Counted from the stretch's first letter, positions 37,675 to 46,664 are shown. The stretch is 64,000 nt of DNA from CAVXNP01 sp963763305 (GCA_963763305.1 CAVXNP010000001.1:1798001-1862000), one strand, 5' to 3'. Notes: generated by a model not told the origin, from the sequence alone. Translations and numbers: made by a program.

Positions 37675-38280
37675 TCAACCGGCCCGGCGGCGCCAGACCC
37701 GGCAGGCGTTGTTGGCCGGCATCGGCCGCTCCTCGATCAGCGCAAACCCGGCCGTCCGGGCCAGCGCATCGACCGCCCCGGCATCGCGGATGCCCATGCG
37801 CGGGTCGCGCTGCTTCAGCGACCGGTCGAACGCGGCGTTGCTGTCGCTGGTGAAGCGGCCGTCCTGGTTGAACGGCCCGTAGGCCACCAGCACCGCGTCG
37901 TCGCTGGTGATCGCCGGCAGGCCGTCGAACAACCGCTCAACCTCGGGCCAGCCCATGATGTGCAGGGTGTTGGCGGTAAACACCGCGTCGTACGGCCCGG
38001 CTGGCCACGGCCCGCCCACGTCGAACGCCAGTGGCGAGGGTGTATTGGGCAAGCGGGCGTCATCCAGCCAGCGGGCGATGCCGGGCAGGTACGGCGTCCG
38101 GTCCGAGGCCTGCCATTGCAGCCAGGGCATGGCCGCGGCGAAGTGCACCGCGTGCTGGCCGGTGCCGCTGCCGATCTCCAGCACCCGGCGGCGGTCGGCG
38201 AAGTGCTCGCGCAGTACCTGCAGGATCGGCTCGCGGTTGCGCTCGCAGGCGGGCGCGTGGGGCTTGTCGCCGTCGGTCAC
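37675..38280 (-). CDS. DUF938 family SAM-dependent methyltransferase-like protein
   Basis: A 201-residue protein of the DUF938 family with a class I methyltransferase fold. The SAM-binding motif I is VLEIGSGTGQHAVHFA near residue 33, preceded by the family-typical ACERNREPIL, and followed by FTANTLHIMGWPEVERLF and YGPFNQDGRFTSDSNAAFD. The substrate is not known. It is 4 bases downstream of a small membrane protein gene and probably shares its transcript. Confidence 0.9.
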   Translation of the reverse strand: MTDGDKPHAPACERNREPILQVLREHFADRRRVLEIGSGTGQHAVHFAAAMPWLQWQASDRTPYLPGIARWLDDARLPNTPSPLAFDVGGPWPAGPYDAVFTANTLHIMGWPEVERLFDGLPAITSDDAVLVAYGPFNQDGRFTSDSNAAFDRSLKQRDPRMGIRDAGAVDALARTAGFALIEERPMPANNACRVWRRRAG

Positions 38281-38284
38281 GCGA

Positions 38285-38482
38285 TCAGGCGGGCTGGCCC
38301 CGCAACACGCGGGCGGGCAGCATCAGCAGCGCCCCAAGCAGGGCGAACACCGCGCCGACGGTGATCCCGACCAGTCGCAGCGGCAGCGTCAACAGCCACA
38401 CGATCGGGTACAGCACCAGTGCGAGCAGGGCCAGTGGCCAGCACACCACCAGCAGCAACAGCCAGACCAGGAACGTCATCAT
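38285..38482 (-). CDS. Small hydrophobic membrane protein (65 aa)
   Basis: A 65-residue protein made almost entirely of two hydrophobic helices (FLVWLLLLVVCWPLALLALV and VGITVGAVFALLGALLMLP) joined by a short YPIVWLLTLPLR linker. AGGA lies 8 bases before the ATG. The tight 4-base spacing to the DUF938 gene supports it as a real gene. No family with known function was recognised. Confidence 0.65.
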   Translation of the reverse strand: MMTFLVWLLLLVVCWPLALLALVLYPIVWLLTLPLRLVGITVGAVFALLGALLMLPARVLRGQPA

Positions 38483-38572
38483 GACGGGTCCTCGATGGGT
38501 TCGGGAGGAGGCTCCATGGTACCCCCGGGGCGGACCATCCGCAGCGGTGACTTCCGACCCCCCACGGCTGGC

Positions 38573-39151
38573 TCAGCCCATCGGACGGACCCCGATCAGC
38601 CAGGCATGCAGCACGAACGCGAACAGGGCCCAGGCGCCGATACCCACAACCACCGTCAGCACATCGCCGGTGGCGGTGCCGGCCGGGTAATGCACCCCTG
38701 CCTGGCGGTCGCGGCGGCGCGACACCGCGTACAGCGCCACCGCCCACAGCAGAAACGCGCCGAACAGCAGCAGGTCGCGCAGCATGCCGGTGGCCAGCAG
38801 GTGGCCCAGCGCCCAGGTCTTCACCGCCACCGTCATCGGGTGGCCCAGCCAGGCCTTGAAGTGGTTGCGCGGCACATAGGCCGCCGCCAGCAGCACGAAC
38901 GCGATCAGCGTGAACAGCGCATTGAGGTGACGCATCCACAGCGGCGGCACGTACAGCAGCACCGGGTGCTGGCGCGCCAGCCCGAAACCCCACACCAGCA
39001 GCACGAGGCCGGCCAGCGACGCCAGCGCATACAGGCCTTTCCAGCGCATCTCGCCCCAGCGCGCGCGCTGCCGCTCGCGCCAGGCCGGCGCCAGCATGCG
39101 CAGCGAATGCACGCCCAGGAACAGCAACAGACCCACGATCAACACGAGCAT
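38573..39151 (-). CDS. NnrU family membrane protein
   Basis: A 192-residue integral membrane protein of the NnrU family with about five to six helices. The N-terminal VHSLRMLAPAWRE and the internal RHPM-like GHPMTVAVKTWALGHLLATG segments are characteristic. The family is named from nitrate/nitrite respiration in Rhodobacter and is related to enzymes such as 15-cis-zeta-carotene isomerase. No denitrification genes are nearby, so the role here is unclear. Confidence 0.87.
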   Translation of the reverse strand: MLVLIVGLLLFLGVHSLRMLAPAWRERQRARWGEMRWKGLYALASLAGLVLLVWGFGLARQHPVLLYVPPLWMRHLNALFTLIAFVLLAAAYVPRNHFKAWLGHPMTVAVKTWALGHLLATGMLRDLLLFGAFLLWAVALYAVSRRRDRQAGVHYPAGTATGDVLTVVVGIGAWALFAFVLHAWLIGVRPMG

Positions 39152-39202
39152 GTCCAGCCCTCACCCATCAAGACAGCCCGAGTATAGGCGTCGCGGCACG
39201 GC

Positions 39203-39772
39203 TCAATCGTGGACCTGGACATGCACCGCCAGCGCCACCGTGTCGGGCGCCAACACCAGCTGCGTCGGCTCCCCACCGCCTGCCCTCCAACTGTCGCCGG
39301 CGGCCAGCACGCCGGCCGGCGTGGCGACCGAGCCGCGCGCGCAATACACCAGCACCAGCGACGGGCCGGCAGGCACCGCCCCGGGCGTGCGCCACACCTC
39401 CAGCGTGCCTTGTGCCCGCGCTCGCCGCACCATCAGGTTGAAATCGCGGGTGGCGCCGCCAGCCAGTTGCACCTGCACCGCAGCCTCGCCGGGAAACGCG
39501 AACGGCTCGAACGGCGTGCACAGTGCATGCGTGTGGTCGCCGTCGAGGGTCATGTGGAAGCCGGCACCTTCGAGCAGCACGATCTGCCGGTCGATCCCGG
39601 GAAACCGCGAAAACGGCGCGGCGCTGTCCACCTCGGCCACGCTCACCCGCCACAGGAACGGCTGGTCAGCACCGCTCGCCTCGGTGGCGATCTCCCGGGT
39701 GCGCCCCATGCCGTTCTTCCATGGTTGCGGCGGGCAGTTGGACAGGCGGATCAACGTATTCGGCATCGGCAT
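39203..39772 (-). CDS. HutD/Ves family protein
   Basis: A 189-residue cupin-like protein of the HutD/Ves family. The family core is evident in PPQPWKNGMGRTREIA near residue 14, FLWRVSVAEVDSAAPFSRFPGIDR, and the RDFNLMVRR segment. HutD is often encoded with histidine-utilisation genes, but none is present here. The ATG at 39772 has GGAG 6 bases upstream and starts just before the conserved region; the open frame to 39829 adds nothing family-like. Confidence 0.85.
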   Translation of the reverse strand: MPMPNTLIRLSNCPPQPWKNGMGRTREIATEASGADQPFLWRVSVAEVDSAAPFSRFPGIDRQIVLLEGAGFHMTLDGDHTHALCTPFEPFAFPGEAAVQVQLAGGATRDFNLMVRRARAQGTLEVWRTPGAVPAGPSLVLVYCARGSVATPAGVLAAGDSWRAGGGEPTQLVLAPDTVALAVHVQVHD

Positions 39773-40004
39773 CGGCACTCCAGCATGAACGCGTGCAACG
39801 CGCGGCCTCGTCAGCGCCCGTCCGCACAAGGAACACAGGCCTCACTTGTGCGCAAGCGCCTGCGCAGAAAACCACGCCCCGATTGGTGCGCACGCCAGTA
39901 GGCAACACCACCCACCGGGGTCTCAATTGCGCACCGCGGACAGGCCAGGATCCCATCGAGTCCGGCTGCTTCAAACTCCGGCACCGGGCAGGCCTGCCTG
40001 CGCA

Positions 40005-40415
40005 GGAGCGACGCGCCAGGGCATTGTGGGAGCGGCTTCAGCCGGGAAGGCCGCACAGCGGCCGGCAGCCTTTCGCCAGCGAACCGGATGCACGCCGTGC
40101 GCGTCGGGACGAAGCCACGCCTTCAAGCGCGCGGCCGGTGAAACCGCGCGTCGCGCAATCGCCATGCTAGCAAAGCGCCATCGAGTTCAGCTGCCGCAAA
40201 CCCGGGCACCACATGCTTGCCCTCTAAGGAACGACGCGCCAGACGCCTGTAGGAGTGGCTTCAGCCGCGCAGAAGCCGCAGCCGTCAGCCCGCGAACCTG
40301 GCGATGGCGTGCGCGTCGCGGCGGAAGCCGCTCCTGCAAGAGCGCGGCGGGTGAGCGCGCGCAGCGCGTGATCTCCGTGATAGCGAGGCGCCAGCGGTTT
40401 CCGCTCCCACAAAAC
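40005..40415. repeat. Second REP-type palindrome family, cluster of four units
   Basis: The 658-base stretch 39773-40431 has no credible gene. It contains two direct imperfect copies of a unit starting GACGCGCCAG and continuing into TGTGGGAGCGGCTTCAGCCG (40010-40046) or TGTAGGAGTGGCTTCAGCCG (40236-40268). Two inverted copies lie at 40318-40336 (GCGGAAGCCGCTCCTGCA) and 40392-40412 (GCGGTTTCCGCTCCCACAAA). This palindrome (GGAGCGGCTTCAGCC) differs from the GGTGGGCTTCAGCCCACC family at 2.7-3.4 kb and resembles Pseudomonas/Xanthomonadales REP sequences. Confidence 0.75.
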
Positions 40416-40431
40416 CCGGGGGCGAGCGGGA

Positions 40432-42531
40432 TCAGCGCGCGATCACCCGTTCGAACGGCGGCAGCGCCTTGAGCATGCCGCTGCCGTAGCGCTTGGTCAC
40501 CACGCGCCGGTCCAGCAGCACGATGCGGCCGCGGTCGGTTTCATTGCGGATCAGCCGGCCGCAATACTGCGTCAGCAACCGCGTCGCCTCGGGAATGCTC
40601 ACTTCCATGAACGGATTACGCCCGCGCGATTCCAGCCACTCGGCATAAGTGGCACCGACCGGGTCGGTGGGCACCGCGAACGGAAGTTGGGTGATCACCA
40701 CCGTCTCGCACAGCTTGCCGGGCAGGTCCAGGCCCTCGCCGAACGAGGCCAGCCCGAACAGCGTGCTGCCCTTGCCGGCCTCGATGTCGGCGCAGTGCTC
40801 GGCGACCAGCTGCGACTTGCCCAGCGAGCCCTGCGCGCGCACCTTGCGCACGTGGGCGATCGGCAGCTTCTGCAGCACCCGGTCCAGCTTGGCGCGCGAA
40901 GTGAACAGCACCAGGTTGCCGGCGTCCCAGTCCAGGTGCTCGGCCAGCCAGTCGCTGATCTCCTGCGCGTGCGCTTCGCGCGCGTCCGGCAGGGTGCGCA
41001 TCGCCGGCACTTCCAGCCGCGCCTGCGCGGCCAGGTCGAACGGCGAGGGCAGGCTCAGCGTCACCGCCGTGTCGGGCAGGCCCACCGCGTCGGCAAAGCC
41101 GCGGAAATTGCCGCCGGCACTGAGCGTGGCCGAGGTCAGCACCACGCCGCTGGCGTTGCCCCACAGCACCGTGCGCAGCAGACCGCCGGCGGAGACCGAC
41201 GAGGCATGGCAGACCAGTTGCTGGTCCGGCCCCAGCGTGACCCAGCGCGCCAGCGGCGGCGCGTTGTCCGGGTCGTCGCTGGCCCAGGCGCGCCAGCAGC
41301 GCGCCTGCTTCTCGATCCGCTCCAGCGCCATGCCCAGCTCGCGCGACAGCGCCTCCTGGGTCGGCCCGCCGTCGGTCATCTCCACCACCGCGCGGCGCAC
41401 CGCGGTGAGCCAGCGCTGCACCTCGATCGTCTGCAGGCTCAGCGCCTGCGCATGCTCGATCCACGGCTGCGGCAATTGGCCGAGCGAACCGCGGTACATC
41501 GGCTCCTTCTCGCCCGGGTCCGGCAGCCAGGCAAGCCGGATTTCGCGTTCCAGGTCTTCCAGCGCCGCGCCCAGCTCCTGCAGCTTCTCGTCGCCCGCAT
41601 CCAGGCTGAGCTTGCCCAGCGTCTCCTTGTCGGTCAGCGAGTAGGCCGCGTGCACCTGGCGTCCCAGCCGGCTGAGCTGGCGCACGGTGGCGCTCATGTA
41701 GACCTCGGCCGCGCCGCGGTCGATCGCCTTGCCCGGCACGTGGTGGCCCTCGTCGAAGATATACAGCGTCTCGTCCGGCCGCGGCAGGATCACCCCGCCC
41801 CAGCCGTCGTCCTCGCCGGGCATGGTCAGGTCGGCCAGCACCAGATCCTGGTTGGCCACGATGATCTCCGCGTCATCCACCGCGCGCCGCGCGGCGAAGA
41901 ACGGGCACACCATGAACTGGCCGCACTTGCGCCCGGTGCAGCCGCCGGCGCTGGTGGTCACCATCGGCCGCAGCAGGTCGCTGACCGGCTCCGGCGCGCT
42001 GTCCATGTCGCCGTCCCAGTCGCGCTTGTCGAACGCCTCGCGCAGCCGCGACAGCGCCTGCTTGTCGCGCGGCTGCGGTGGCTTGGCCCACAGCGCCAGG
42101 TCGGCCTCGAAACCGGCCAGCCCCATCTGCGACGGCTCGTTCAGGCTGTTGGCCGCCATCGCCAGGTTGCGCGGGCACAGGTAGCGCCCGCGCCCCTTGG
42201 CCAGCGCCACCTTCGCCTCGATACCGTTCAACTCCAGGTACAGCGGAATGTCCCGCCGCATCAGCTGCTCCTGCAGCGCCACCGTGGCGGTGGCGATCAG
42301 CAGCTTCTTCTTCTGCGCCCGCGCCACTTCCACCCCGGCGATCAGGTAGGCCATCGACTTGCCGGTACCGGTGGGCGCCTCGATCACCGCCGCGCCACCG
42401 GATTCGGCCAGCGCCTTGGCCACCTCGGCGATCATCTTTCCCTGCGACGCGCGTGCGCGAAACCCCGGCAGGCCGTCTTTCAGGCGCGCGTAGGCGGCGC
42501 GTATCGCGTCCTTGGTGGTGTCGGTGAGCAT
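40432..42531 (-). CDS. dinG: ATP-dependent DNA helicase DinG (iron-sulfur, XPD-like)
   Basis: A 699-residue superfamily 2 5'-3' helicase that unwinds R-loops, D-loops and other structured substrates in DNA repair. Walker A is EAPTGTGKS (Lys58). The four iron-sulfur cysteines are at 119, 198, 203 and 209 (LCPRN; GGCTGRKCGQFMVC). The Walker B/DEAH-type box is DEGHH (260-264). C-terminal helicase motifs include FGLASFGEGLDLPG and QYCGRLIRNETDRG. Length and order are normal for DinG. It lies between the REP cluster and the hipBA locus and has its own promoter region upstream of 42531. Confidence 0.94.
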   Translation of the reverse strand: MLTDTTKDAIRAAYARLKDGLPGFRARASQGKMIAEVAKALAESGGAAVIEAPTGTGKSMAYLIAGVEVARAQKKKLLIATATVALQEQLMRRDIPLYLELNGIEAKVALAKGRGRYLCPRNLAMAANSLNEPSQMGLAGFEADLALWAKPPQPRDKQALSRLREAFDKRDWDGDMDSAPEPVSDLLRPMVTTSAGGCTGRKCGQFMVCPFFAARRAVDDAEIIVANQDLVLADLTMPGEDDGWGGVILPRPDETLYIFDEGHHVPGKAIDRGAAEVYMSATVRQLSRLGRQVHAAYSLTDKETLGKLSLDAGDEKLQELGAALEDLEREIRLAWLPDPGEKEPMYRGSLGQLPQPWIEHAQALSLQTIEVQRWLTAVRRAVVEMTDGGPTQEALSRELGMALERIEKQARCWRAWASDDPDNAPPLARWVTLGPDQQLVCHASSVSAGGLLRTVLWGNASGVVLTSATLSAGGNFRGFADAVGLPDTAVTLSLPSPFDLAAQARLEVPAMRTLPDAREAHAQEISDWLAEHLDWDAGNLVLFTSRAKLDRVLQKLPIAHVRKVRAQGSLGKSQLVAEHCADIEAGKGSTLFGLASFGEGLDLPGKLCETVVITQLPFAVPTDPVGATYAEWLESRGRNPFMEVSIPEATRLLTQYCGRLIRNETDRGRIVLLDRRVVTKRYGSGMLKALPPFERVIAR

Positions 42532-42812
42532 CGTCCGAATGATACAGGGTGGGTCTTTCCGATCAGCCTGCCAGTGGCCCGTTCTGGGAGGCCTCGCCAG
42601 GCTGCAGCGGCCATCCAGGGCCGGGGTCGATACGCGCCGCGCACATTGCTCGGCTCGGACATGACGAAGGCATCGGCAAACAGCCCGATCTGCCGGCGCC
42701 TACTTCCACATCTTTTTGTACGGCGGCTGTCAGGCGGGCCGAGCGCGCCCTTGGTGGGTTCGGCTGTCGATCGACCGATAAAGCATGAACGGATCGATCA
42801 GCAAATCCAAGA
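42532..42812. other. Intergenic region between dinG and hipB
   Basis: These 280 bases separate divergent dinG and hipB. No gene, RNA or terminator was recognised. A short palindrome, TCGGCTGTCGATCGACCGATAAAG, is near 42760-42784, and base composition drops in GC toward the hipB start. Confidence 0.5.
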
Positions 42813-42848
42813 TTAAATTGCGCTGTAGGCGTTCTCGATGTAATTTAA
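42813..42848 (+). promoter_or_regulatory. Candidate HipB operator (inverted repeat at the hipBA start)
   Basis: TTAAATTGC (42813-42821) is repeated in inverse orientation as GTAATTTAA (42840-42848), 8 of 9 positions matching, with 18 bases between. The right arm ends 6 bases before the hipB ATG, and this is the most AT-rich spot in the area. Such a position fits autorepression by HipB. No ribosome-binding site separates the arm from the ATG, so the transcript may be leaderless. Confidence 0.5.
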
Positions 42849-42854
42849 TTTTGT

Positions 42855-43211
42855 ATGGCCAAGCGCACACCACCGACCCACCCCGCTGCCCGACGGGCTC
42901 TCCAGGCACTCGGCGAGCGCCTGCGCGCCGCGCGCCTGCGCCGGAAAATGACGCAGGCAATCATGGCCGAGCGTGTCGGCGTCAGTGTCCCCACCCTCAA
43001 GAAGCTCGAGGAGGGCGACCCTACCACCAGCCTCGCCACCATGATCCGGGTGTTGAACGTGCTGGGCCTGGCTGGCGATATCGACAAGATCGGGTCGGAG
43101 GACACGCTGGGACGGGAGCTGCAGGACAGCGAACTGGCGCCGCCCCGCGGCACCGCAAGGCGAGCCGTCGCGCGAGCAGCGCGGCCCGCAGCCAGGGAAA
43201 CCGGCAAGTGA
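42855..43211 (+). CDS. hipB: HipB-like XRE-family antitoxin/repressor
   Basis: A 118-residue helix-turn-helix protein. The XRE/Cro domain spans about residues 19-75 (LGERLRAARLRRKMTQAIMA, then VGVSVPTLKKLEEGDPTTSL). The C-terminal 35 residues are basic and rich in Ala, Arg and Pro. It directly precedes a hipA gene with a 1-base overlap, so it is the likely antitoxin that both neutralises HipA and represses the operon. The candidate operator lies immediately upstream. The symbol reflects operon position rather than close identity to E. coli HipB. Confidence 0.82.
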   Translation: MAKRTPPTHPAARRALQALGERLRAARLRRKMTQAIMAERVGVSVPTLKKLEEGDPTTSLATMIRVLNVLGLAGDIDKIGSEDTLGRELQDSELAPPRGTARRAVARAARPAARETGK

Positions 43212-44467
43212 TGGCCGAGCTCGACGTGAGGCTTGATGACCCGACGCTGGGAGGCAGCGCGCTTGCCGGTCATCTGGAGCGATCCCACCACCGCGGTCGT
43301 GACGCCATCAGCTTCGAGTACGCCCAGGACTGGATCGAGGGGAGAGCGGCGATCGCACCTTTCGATCTGGACCATCAACTCATCCTCGGTCCTGGCCGCC
43401 AATACGCGCGGGCCGGCGCATCCCGGCTCTCGCCGGCATTCCAGGACGCCTCGCCGGACCGCTGGGGCTGCATGCTCATCGAGCGGCGCGAGCGCATCCG
43501 GGCCCGGCAACGGGGCGAGGCGCCACGCCGCCTGACCGACTGGGACTACCTGGCCGGCGTCAGCGACGAGACGCGCATGGGCGCGCTACGGCTGTTCAGC
43601 CCGGACACCCAGCAGTTCGTCGATGGCGATCGGCTGCAGGCACCGCCGATCACCGATCTGCGCGAGCTGGAGGCGATCACCGCCGAAGTGGAGCGCAACG
43701 ACGCCGACGACACGCCCGAACGCATCGAGTGGCTGCTTCATTTGGCCGCCCCCGGATCCGCATTGGGCGGCGCGCGGCCCAAGGCCTCCATTCGCGACGT
43801 GGACCGGTCGCTCTGGCTGGCGAAGTTTCCCTCCAACGACGACCGGCACGACACCGGACTGTGGGAATACATCACCTACCAGCTGGCGCGCACTGCGGGC
43901 ATCGATATGCCCGAGGCGCGGATCATGCGGCTATCCGGGCGTGGCCACACGTTCCTGGTGCGCCGCTTTGACCGCCAGGGCAACTCGCGTCGCGCTTACG
44001 CGTCTGCACTGACGTTGACCGATCGAGACACTAGTGAGGGCGCGTCCTATCTGGATATCGTCGAGGCCATCGAGACCCATGGCGTGGCCAACCGCATTGG
44101 TGCCGACCTGGAGCAAATGTGCCGACGCGTCCTCTTCAGCATCCTGATGGGCAACCGCGACGATCACCTGCGCAACCACGGGTTTCTGCGCGAGGGCAAT
44201 GGGTGGCGTCTGTCCCCCGCCTTCGACATCAACCCAAACCCCGAGAAAGCCGACCACGTGCTGGCCATCGACGACCTGGAGAGCACCCCGGACAGCAGCC
44301 TTTGGCGGGCCACGGCCGAGTTCTACCGGGTGAACAAGAAGGCACTCGATCGCATCGAGACCGAAGTACGCCAGGCCGTTTCGCAATGGCAAGAGGTGGC
44401 ACGCGCCCATGGGGCGTCGCGCGGCGATGTCAGCCGCATGGCTGCGGTGATCGATCCGCAGCGTTGA
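43211..44467 (+). CDS. hipA: HipA-like serine/threonine kinase toxin
   Basis: A 418-residue HipA-family kinase. E. coli HipA phosphorylates glutamyl-tRNA synthetase and arrests translation, giving persistence. Visible elements are the P-loop-like segment SALGGARPKA (residues 183-192), the ATP-binding Lys in LWLAKFPS (205), the catalytic loop NRDDHLRNHG (315-324, with Asp317 and Asn322), and the metal-binding Asp in SPAFDINP (339). All catalytic residues appear intact, so an active kinase is expected. The start is ATG in TGATG overlapping the hipB stop. The target here is not known. Confidence 0.88.
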   Translation: MAELDVRLDDPTLGGSALAGHLERSHHRGRDAISFEYAQDWIEGRAAIAPFDLDHQLILGPGRQYARAGASRLSPAFQDASPDRWGCMLIERRERIRARQRGEAPRRLTDWDYLAGVSDETRMGALRLFSPDTQQFVDGDRLQAPPITDLRELEAITAEVERNDADDTPERIEWLLHLAAPGSALGGARPKASIRDVDRSLWLAKFPSNDDRHDTGLWEYITYQLARTAGIDMPEARIMRLSGRGHTFLVRRFDRQGNSRRAYASALTLTDRDTSEGASYLDIVEAIETHGVANRIGADLEQMCRRVLFSILMGNRDDHLRNHGFLREGNGWRLSPAFDINPNPEKADHVLAIDDLESTPDSSLWRATAEFYRVNKKALDRIETEVRQAVSQWQEVARAHGASRGDVSRMAAVIDPQR

Positions 44468-44696
44468 CGGCCTGGCGGCGCACCAACCGCGGCTTGTAGC
44501 CGTTGTGGATGAACACCGCCGCGGCGATACCCGGAGGCGCTTCGACCGTCGTTCAAGCAGTGCGTACTGGCTCGACGGGGGCGTTTCGCGGACCGGCGAT
44601 GCCGCAGGTGCCACGCGAAGGTGTCGCGCGGCCCGGAGCCCTCGGCCTCGCCTGCAGCATCGACAACAGGCCTGGGCACCGTCGCCTGTGCCGGGC

Positions 44697-46163
44697 TTAG
44701 TCGGCGCGAGAGCTTTTTTCCTCCAGCCCCAGCCCCTCGCGCAGCATGCGCATGATCGATGGATCCACGGCCGGCTGATTCCGTTGGCCGTCGCGTTCGA
44801 TGCGTTGCAATAACGCCCGCACCTGCTCGCGACCATCGGGGTCGGCTACTGCCTCACGCGGCGTGCGACCGTTCAGCGCGGGCAAGGCGGTGTCCATCCA
44901 CGTCCTGTAATGTCGCTCCAGATACTCCGAAAGCATCGCTTGCAGCTCAGGCTCGTCTTGCGGAATGGGTTCTACCGCCGTCGTCCGATCCTGAGCAGCC
45001 ATCGCCTGTTCGGGTGTCTGCACCTCGTCCAGACGGAACCGTGCATGGGCTCCAAGCTTGCCGCCCAGCAGCGCCTTGAGTGCATCGGCGCGCTCGCGCG
45101 AATTGACCTCGGCGGTGAGCCTGTTGTCCTGGATGCGGAGTGTGCCCAGTAGCGTGCATGGCTCCTCCGCATCCGGGTTATCCGTCTTTAGCCAGTCGAC
45201 CTGAGCCTGCCGCAACTGGCCATCGGCCGTGTGCTCGGCGCTCTCCGGCAGGGGCCGCATCCCGCACGCCCGAAAATCGGCCTGGCCGAGCAGCTCGAAC
45301 ACCTGCCCGGCCGCATCGATCTGGAACACCAGTTTGTGGAATTCGATGTCCTCGCCGTCGGCGTTCCGCAGCAGCGGAAGCGACGGCGACAGGTGCTGCG
45401 CGGTCAACTCCAGATACAGCGACCGCAATTCGATATCCCACAGCTCCCCACCCAGCTGCCCCTGCGCGCCAGCCGCGATCGCGGCTTCCTGCATCCCCTT
45501 GCGCAATTCGATAATCGCCAGTTTATCGTCCGGCGGCAGCGCGATCGGGCTGGTGGCCTCGAGCAAGGTAAGGCCTTGCGCGGTAACCAACTGTCCGAAC
45601 AACACATCATGCACCTGGACACTCTGCGATGCACCGCGCTCAAGTACCTCATGCGATTGGCCGGTCAGCAAATCGCCCAGGGTGAAGCCCTGTCCCTGCT
45701 CGCAGCGCAGCACCTCGAAAAAGCTGAATGGCTGTGCCAGACACGATGCCAGGTATTCGCGGACCACCGCAGACAGCTTGCCGGCGTGACGCTCGAGATA
45801 GGCCCGCGTGGGACTGATCCGATGCAATGCCGCGTTGGCGACTTCGGTCTCGTCCGGATCCGGGCTCCAGCGGTGGAGCATCCACGGCATGAACACCGGA
45901 ATGTGCGGCGTGTCGGGGTCGAACGCCAGTTCCTGGTCATCCCAAAGGTTGAACTCGTGCCACGCTTCGTCGACCGCCTCGGGCCCGTAGTGTTCGTCCA
46001 CGAACCGCAGCATGCGCCCCGGAAGTCCATCGAGTTCGCTGCGGACACGTCGCCACGCCAGCTGTTCGGGAGAGTGCGCGCGTGCGTCGGCGGCGGCCAG
46101 GCAGCACTGCTTGTACTTCTTGCCGCTACCGCAGGGGCAAGGATCGTTGCGTCCGGGTTTCAT
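44697..46163 (-). CDS. Large SEC-C motif protein of unknown function
   Basis: A 488-residue protein beginning with an N-terminal SEC-C zinc motif (CPCGSGKKYKQCC, residues about 8-20), the motif also found at the C-terminus of SecA. The remaining ~460 residues are acidic to neutral, soluble and leucine-rich, and match no family I recognise. A second region ends with a helical SEYLERHYRTWMDTALPALNG and a short C-terminal helix. The ATG at 46163 was chosen because the motif follows it directly; the frame is open to 46388 without a clear domain. It sits in the accessory block between hipBA and the cas1 fragment. Confidence 0.75.
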   Translation of the reverse strand: MKPGRNDPCPCGSGKKYKQCCLAAADARAHSPEQLAWRRVRSELDGLPGRMLRFVDEHYGPEAVDEAWHEFNLWDDQELAFDPDTPHIPVFMPWMLHRWSPDPDETEVANAALHRISPTRAYLERHAGKLSAVVREYLASCLAQPFSFFEVLRCEQGQGFTLGDLLTGQSHEVLERGASQSVQVHDVLFGQLVTAQGLTLLEATSPIALPPDDKLAIIELRKGMQEAAIAAGAQGQLGGELWDIELRSLYLELTAQHLSPSLPLLRNADGEDIEFHKLVFQIDAAGQVFELLGQADFRACGMRPLPESAEHTADGQLRQAQVDWLKTDNPDAEEPCTLLGTLRIQDNRLTAEVNSRERADALKALLGGKLGAHARFRLDEVQTPEQAMAAQDRTTAVEPIPQDEPELQAMLSEYLERHYRTWMDTALPALNGRTPREAVADPDGREQVRALLQRIERDGQRNQPAVDPSIMRMLREGLGLEEKSSRAD

Positions 46164-46442
46164 CCGCCGATTGTCCTGGCTGCGCCGTGAGGGGCGCAAG
46201 CTGGCACGTAAACCCGGCGAATCACCGCCAGCATCGGCAAAAGCCCGGTACGGCTCGGCCCGGTGCAAGAGCCGGATAACCGAACGACTGCCAAAAGCCC
46301 GCAGCAATGGGATGTCTCTCGCCACCAAACGCCACTTGTCGTGGACGGTTGGACGGGAGATGCGGATGCGGTGGCGGGTGAGGTGCACGACCGCCGAGGA
46401 ATACTGCGTTTGCGACCAACCGAGTTCAGCGATGTGGTGGAT

Positions 46443-46664
46443 TCACCTACGAAGTGCACTACGGTTGAAGGAGGTGCCCGTGCCCAACAGCAACGTGGTG
46501 GTGTTGGCGGTCGGGATGTTCCAGTAAAGCGACCGCTTGCCCGCGTCGGTTACGTATTCGACCCGACCGCCGTTCACCAGGACCCGGCAATGTTCCAGGT
46601 AATAGATGTTTGCCCGCTTCGAATGCAGGATGGATTTCAGGTCGGACGGAGTGAACTCTTGCAT
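46443..46664 (-). pseudogene. cas1: N-terminal fragment of type I-F Cas1
   Basis: The 73-codon frame reads as the N-terminus of the Cas1 integrase of type I-F CRISPR systems: TPSDLKSILHSKRANIYYLE, then HCRVLVNGGRVEYVTDAGK, then SLYWNIPTANTTTLLLGTGTS. After about 65 codons similarity weakens (FNRSALRR) and a TGA follows. The catalytic Glu/His/Asp residues of the C-terminal domain are absent. No cas2-cas3, csy gene or CRISPR repeat is nearby. It is an orphan relic, oriented the same way as the SEC-C gene downstream. Confidence 0.75.

Noticed and set aside
44468..44696. Possible gene remnant downstream of hipA
   Set aside because: Short protein-like stretches on the minus strand could not be linked to any family and lack start signals.
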